From contig OZ035961.1 of NCBI GenBank assembly GCA_964034945.1, forward strand, positions 75,332,188-75,396,187: DNA of 64,000 bases, read 5' to 3'. This document shows positions 58,593 through 64,000 of this stretch, in pieces. The notes under the pieces are model-generated. The model did not search any database, was not told where the DNA came from, and was given only the letters and a program-made list of their open reading frames with translations. This stretch comes from Chrysopilus asiliformis. Taxonomy: Eukaryota > Arthropoda > Insecta > Diptera > Rhagionidae. How positions within the stretch are numbered: the first letter of the stretch is position 1; each line of letters opens with the position of its first letter. The position numbers and the translations under genes were made by a program.

Positions 58593-60049
58593 CACTGAGC
58601 GAAAAGATCACCTAAAATGCACCTAAAATGGAACAAAAACAAGAGGAAATCTTTATGGTTTTCATCCAAGATGAAAGTCAACTTAAAACCATAAAGAGAA
58701 TCCTTTTAAAATTTTGACAGCGAGATAAGGTGCTAACCATCTTAAATTAAGGTGATATATTCTTATTTTTTAAAAGGATTGTCTTTTTATTTTAATCTTA
58801 TAGCACATAAAAAACTATGTGAAATCTGTTTGAAACAAATAGATTTTCCTTTGAATTTTAGAGGATGAAATCTGTTAAAAATATTTAAGCTGGCATTCTA
58901 TTTTTTTTTAAAAAGATTACAAAATAATTTTGTACTTAAAAAATTGATGCTTGAAAGGGATTGCTTCAAGGGATTGAAAATTTGAAAAAAAACGAAGAAA
59001 TATAAATTTTATAGTTTTTATTTTACTGTTTTAAATTTACAAAACATATTCTTCTATCCTAAAAAAAATAGAAAATAATTTTTTTTTAATTTGTACTCCA
59101 TTTTATTTTAAATTAAATCACTCTGTAAATTGCGATGACCATTTGTCCCCTAATTGTGCATTTAAGGATGTTAGAAACGTCATAAGCACACGTCGAAAGG
59201 TTTTTATCTTCTGAATTTAAGCCGACGTTACTCGAAGTATTACTGAATTTATTAGAAATAGTTTCTAACCAGTCCAGTATCCGCCTTGTTGTGGGCGCTG
59301 ATAAAGTGTCCACATCACAAGCCATGGGTTTATCCTAAATTTTGATTTATTAAGGATGTGTAAATTTTAATACGGGTTTTCCTTACAATTTCTCTTCTCC
59401 ACTTTTTTAATCCTGACGTGAAAAGAATACGATCACCAAAATAGCCGCATCTATCGGTGTTAACGAAAAATTTGTCTATTTGAGACATTTCCATTTCTTC
59501 TAGAATACGTCTCGTATTTAGCCCGTACAGTTTTAACAAGGCACAGCCTGATTCGGACACTCCCCAAGCCCTAAAAAGACTTTGAACTCCACTCAATTCT
59601 GTTTCATCCCAAGTTAAAGGCGGCACTATATCGATATTTTCAGTATTTGGTAATTGAAATGAATCCATTTCGCACAACAAAACTCAAAACATTAAAATTA
59701 CACCGATCTGCGACCACTCCGCGCGAAATTCTAGAACCAATTGACTTTTACTTACTACGTTTTATATGCATATCACATTGTTTTAAACAGATTACATTTT
59801 ATTTCAATGTGGCAATCATGTTAAAAGTTGAAATTATATGACAGACCCCTTGAAAATCGTATTTTAATCTGACAATGCACATTGATTTAAAGTGAAAACC
59901 ATTCAAAATTTTAAATAGATTTTCTTTATGGAAATAAGGTGATATTTCAATAAGAAATCGACTTAAAAGCTACGTTTTAAGGTGAAATCATGGTAAAATA
60001 GGTCAATGTGCATATCTTCTTAAAATAATGTGACATTTTTCTCTCAGTG
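58593..60049 (-). mobile_element. CACT-ended element B carrying a SAM-domain gene
   Basis: Inverted ends CACTGAGCGAAAA and, reversed, CACTGAGAGAAAA, flanked by TA on both sides (2-bp duplication; longer duplications do not match). Subterminal zones (58608-58790, 59880-60035) hold repeated 'acctaaaat', 'aaggtgat' and 'cttaaa' words in both orientations. The 1,457-bp element encodes a two-exon minus-strand protein (59113-59680) and no recognisable transposase. Confidence 0.68.
59113..59680 (-). CDS. SAM-like-domain protein inside element B (two exons)
   Basis: Exon 1 is 59680-59387 (MLCEMDSFQLP...KKWRREI). A 52-bp GT-AG intron (59386-59335; gtaagg...atttag) follows, and exon 2 is 59334-59113 (DKPMACDVDTL...IYRVI). 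The joint is in phase 0 and gives 171 residues. Residues ~30-98 read as a sterile alpha motif: LFRAWGVSESGCALLKLYGL, then ILEEMEMSQIDKFF, and the typical last helix GYFGDRILFTSGLKKW. SAM domains usually mediate protein-protein assembly. Multicopy SAMD3-like genes in insects and fish have similar layout (recalled). Exon 2 is Ser/Asn-rich without motif. The second in-frame Met (MDSF, 59668) may be the true start. The open frame and clean splice sites argue for recent function. Confidence 0.65.
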
Positions 60050-63000
60050 TACAACTTTTTTATAGAAATGATTCCCATATTTGGCCACTATGCCATTTTT
60101 TCCCATCTTTGGTGGACTGGAGCATGCGATTTTGGTGGAATGGTTCCTATATGTTTTTTCCGTGTACATAGAATAAGATTTGAGCAGGTCAGAGAGCATG
60201 GTTTGAATTCTGATTTTGAATGAAGCTATAAAAATTTCGGAAACAATTTTTTTGCCGAATTTATGGGATAAGGTTTTTTTTTGTAGATCCTAGGTTGAAA
60301 AATCCCAATTAAGAGAAAACCCAATTGCAACCAAATGTTCTTTTTTCATGAAAAGTTACCAAGATTCATAAACTCTTGGAAATTCTCGTAAATTGCGTAC
60401 GTTTACCACGTCGAAAATAAACTGTAAAAATTTGTATGGAAAATCTTTTACGCGACCCTAGCGTAATTACGGAGTAATCTCCGTATTTGGCATTTTTGTG
60501 CCATTTGTTCCCATCATTTAACTAATTTAAATTTTTCACTGATTCTCGACGTTCTCAGCTCCTAATTTTGTGGGCTAAGAGAGAACTGCCGAACAATCGA
60601 TCGATTTACACAAATTACTCGAACAGTAAAAATACGCAATCGATAATTTTATCTGGTTTCATGAATACCCCAATTAAGCTTTAGCGTTCTATCAGAATGT
60701 ATTCTCTCTTTCGTATATATTGTGTATGAGACCACAACACAAAGGTTTTGATAGGTAAAATTAGGAATTTTATCTTCTAATGTCAGGGCAATGGTTAATG
60801 CTGGATCCACACTCCTGCCGGATGTATGCCAATTACGGCGAATACGCGAGTATAGATGTGAAGTTTGCCCACATTCGGCTACGGCTACAGAGCCTGATCA
60901 CGCCCTTATATGTCTTGCCAAAATTAGTTCAGAGCAATGTCGGACGTTGTGGTGAAAGCATTTCGTATTGCGTGATGACTAGTGTCAAACAGAAAAAAAC
61001 TAATGACATCGTTCAAAATGTGTCAGATGCATTAAATATAATTATTGAAGTGTAATATTCGGCTTATGTTGGAAATAATGTGGGTGGCAAATTTGGTTTG
61101 CGTTGAATGCTACGCGGAACAGTCAGCAAGCGAGAGTGATTTTGGATAAGTTTAAATTAACTAATATTTCATCCTTGAATGGGTATTTTTTTAGGAGTGT
61201 CCTGCAATTTGGATTAACCCGATCAGATTTAAGGGTATATTAAAGTTTTTAGTAGTTCCTATTATTTAATCTACCAAATTTTCACTTCTGTCAATCAAAT
61301 CACTATTCACGCAGTTTTTACTCTCTTACTTCCGAAATTTTATTCCGATCTTTTAACAAACTTGAGTTTAGTAATCCAAATTTTTTTTAAAGTCGATTAC
61401 GTATAAACAGTAGCGGTAATAATAAAAAAACTACATATATAGACAGGTGGCCATTTACTTAAAAGCTCATTAAAGACCTCAAACAAAAGGTAATTTTGCT
61501 ATGGACAGCATAAGTTTACTGTCGTTCTTTGCACTTATGCTATTATGCATTTTTACGACTCAATTTAATATTCTGCTTAGCATGCGCTTTAACCGCCCAA
61601 CGAACAGAAGTCAAAAAGTTGCCTCACGAAAAAAAACAATCTTCAACATTAAGAAAACAAAAAGCTGTCTCTTGCGCGCGACTATAAAGTGATTACGACT
61701 TCTGATAACATTGTAAGGTAGCTCACCTCCGCCTTTACCGTTCACCCAAACTCTACCCACCTGATGTAAATAATAATGCTTCAAGTTACCATATAGGTAG
61801 ATATCAGCACACCTATAAAGCGTTTTATTAAAATGAACTCAAGAGCTTACTTGGTCCAATCAGGCACCTACTGGTAGCCACCTAAAGCACAAGTCTGTTG
61901 CATGGGAAAGCATTTAAAATGAATGGCATACGGAAGAAAGGTTAAGTAAGCCATGTAAAGCCAAGTTATGCCAGTCTAGTTGATTCAATTTTTTTTTCTT
62001 TAAATATAAACGAAAACAATAATTAATTAATAATGAGTTTAAAAGTGTACAATTCAACCTACCTGACTGGACGTGTTTTAATTTATTTAGATATGGTATT
62101 AATTGGTTCACCTGTGATATATGAGCATTCAAACGCAAATTTCAATTTGATTTGCATCAATGTATCAATATCAATGTCAAAAATATCGAAAAACCATAAT
62201 CGATTCAAGTTTTCAGTCCAATTAATAAAAAAATTACCTGACAATAGTAACTGTAAATTAAAATTAATGGAAAAATATTTAAAAAAATATATAATCGTAT
62301 TACAGAAATATAAAGTAAAACTCCTTTAACACGATTACATGTCAAATAAATAGTTGATGGATATTAACAAGGTATAAAACGATTGCCATATAGTGTCGTG
62401 GCAATGTTGACCACGCACGGCTAAACCGTTGAAATACTCGTAAATTTCCAGAAGGAAACAAGACTGGACAGAAACAGGTGCTCTGGTCTACTCCACATGA
62501 TATACACCAGGTACGGCCACCGCCTAAATGTTCTTTTCAAAAAGTTGCAAATAATATTATTAAGTCGACATTGGCCGGTCTAATGTTCTATTGGTAGATC
62601 AATGAGTATAAATATATCTAAATGGCTATTTAGATATATTTATACTCATGTAAGTATAAGTCGTTAATGGTTGACGCACGTTGGAAAATTCAAAAGAATT
62701 GTTGTGTGCCCATAAACATTCTTGCGGGACATCCATTTGAGTCCTATTTCATGCAGGCATTTAGGGATTTCGAACAGGGAAATTTAAGTAAAAAATCAAA
62801 ATGGTTCAAAATGGTTCGAGATATAGGAAAAAGGATCAGGAAAATTGTGCCAATCTTGACAACCACTCCAACCTGACCTAACCTAAGTATAAAATTAAAC
62901 TGACTTAAAATATTAAAGCGTTAAAAATCAACAAAAAAATTTAATATTTATGATTTGCGATATCAAGTACCTACTGTCAAATTTGAATAACAAAAAAAAT

Positions 63001-64000
63001 TAAATTTAGTATATCATTATGGGTATTCTTATGTTTGTAAATAAGAGAAAATAACCACAGGAGCAGGGGGGGAAAGATTTAAAGATCTTTTCTGATGTTG
63101 TACTGAACATAACACAACAAATTTCAAGTCAATATCTCTAACCGTTCACGAGAAAGTGGCGGACATATAGTACATGTAACATACATGTTAAAAAATTTCA
63201 AAATGATAAAAAATTTCTTCCATAATTAAGGCTGCATTCTAGCACAATGGCGCCCAGCTAAGGCGTCATTTGACGCGGCGCTTTAGGTGACATTTTGAGA
63301 CATTTGGAAATTCGCTGTGTCAAATTCGGACCCCACAAAGAACAAAACATGGAGATACGTTTCCCTAGCAACTGTTAAGTCAATTTAGGTTACGGTTGTC
63401 TTCCAGATCTCTTTTCCTCAGACATTGGCATTTATTTAAATCCGGGGGATTTTTTAAGGCGTTTGGGGCACTGCTTTTCTAATGCTACACTTGCCCTAGG
63501 CACATTCTCAGAGTGCAGTGGCCTTAAATACAGTACAGCTTCCGGGGAAAAAAAGGTCGGGATGGAAATCTTAACACATATTTTTTCGTAAGTATCGCAA
63601 AAATTTGAGCCTGTATGCTTTTTTTTTAAATAAAAATTTTGCCTGCGGCGCAATTTTTGTTGGATACCAATGGACAAAGATACGTTTTTTAAATAAATAA
63701 TCACCATTAAAAATTCAGACAAACCTCTTTTCTCTGGTCCTTCTTTTGAAATTTTCAAGCCTACACAAAAATACGTTTTACCATGTGAGAGGGGACGCCA
63801 AATGCAGGTTTGTCCCGGGCGCTGGTTTGTCTTGCGCAGGAAATTTTCTAGTAAAACTGATTAAACACCATATAAGAGTCTTTTCTGGGTAATTTGGGGT
63901 CGCTGATTCCGAATGTGGCGTAGATTGGCTGTATCACATCTACTTCTTCAGATATGAAGGGAAACAGAATTGTGAATTTCCAGATTATAAATTTTTAAAC
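60050..64000. other. No confirmed gene; scattered repeat fragments
   Basis: No recognised coding motif. The frames 60780-61055 (91 residues), 61501-61692, 62033-62329, 62667-62876 and minus 63432-63758 are unassigned. The 62667-62876 frame is followed by 'cctgacctaacctaag' (62872-62887), reminiscent of the (CCTAA)n tail of the 27-kb LINE, so it could be a LINE 3' remnant. 63880-63930 has a 'tttggggtcgctgattccga' piece of the 122-bp unit. Confidence 0.35.
62602..62649. repeat. Perfect 48-bp palindrome
   Basis: Arms of 22 bp (ATGAGTATAAATATATCTAA and onward, with complement) around a 4-base loop. It is very AT-rich and could extrude as a cruciform. No flanking duplication. Confidence 0.85.

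Noticed and set aside
1..64000. CRISPR arrays, bacterial operons, rRNA or tRNA genes
   Set aside because: Tandem repeats present are minisatellites or transposon parts without spacer structure. Introns, TEs and base composition mark the window as eukaryotic, and no rRNA or tRNA fold was recognised.

Overview
This window looks like transposon-dense intergenic or intronic DNA from an insect. It is AT-rich and I recognise no conventional host gene. A dipteran is plausible: several copies of a repeat carrying a GTCY microsatellite resemble the mini-me/DINE-type repeats of flies, and DD41D mariners, a LOA-like LINE and Helitron ends are also present. The species cannot be fixed from sequence alone. 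All family names come from reading motifs, termini and target-site duplications (TSDs); no database search was run.

Layout. 0.2-5 kb: two fold-back derivatives of one mariner-type element (223-606, 3900-4824), four tandem 122-bp units (1491-1978) and a long hairpin (2020-2255). 5.5-10.2 kb: a 4.7-kb element with CACT-type ends carrying minus-strand genes (degraded C2H2 fingers, a CIDE-N-like protein, a conserved C-terminal domain), itself hit by a hAT-like element (7987-9862) that holds further elements. 11.6-17.1 kb: piggyBac-like MITEs with TTAA duplications, a TA-duplicating MITE and hairpins. 17.9-19.2 kb: a complete mariner with an open 356-residue DD41D transposase. 22-25 kb: three nested layers. 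25.3-27.4 kb: a Helitron-like element split by a hAT-like element that contains a 200-N gap. 27.4-33.1 kb: a LOA-like LINE on the minus strand (ORF1 open, ORF2 broken), ending in a (TTAGG)n-type tail. 34-38 kb: a TIR element, a short Helitron and two PIF/Harbinger-type MITEs. 40.5-41.4 kb: a second CACT-ended element. 43.7-46.9 kb: mini-me copies, a hAT-like element and a MITE. 51.7-52.7 kb: a fifth hAT-like element. 53.3-54.6 kb: a dead Tc1 copy. 58.6-60.0 kb: a third CACT-ended element with a two-exon SAM-domain gene.

How it works together. Nearly everything is mobile DNA in successive layers, so insertion order can be read directly. Only the 17.9-kb mariner looks potentially autonomous. 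The most unusual material is the trio of CACT-ended elements with 2-bp duplications (5506-10208, 40473-41439, 58593-60049). Two of them carry intron-containing genes with SAM or CIDE-N domains rather than a visible transposase. Also notable are five hAT-like elements that each carry a private short motif repeated near both ends, and two independently formed fold-back versions of one mariner.
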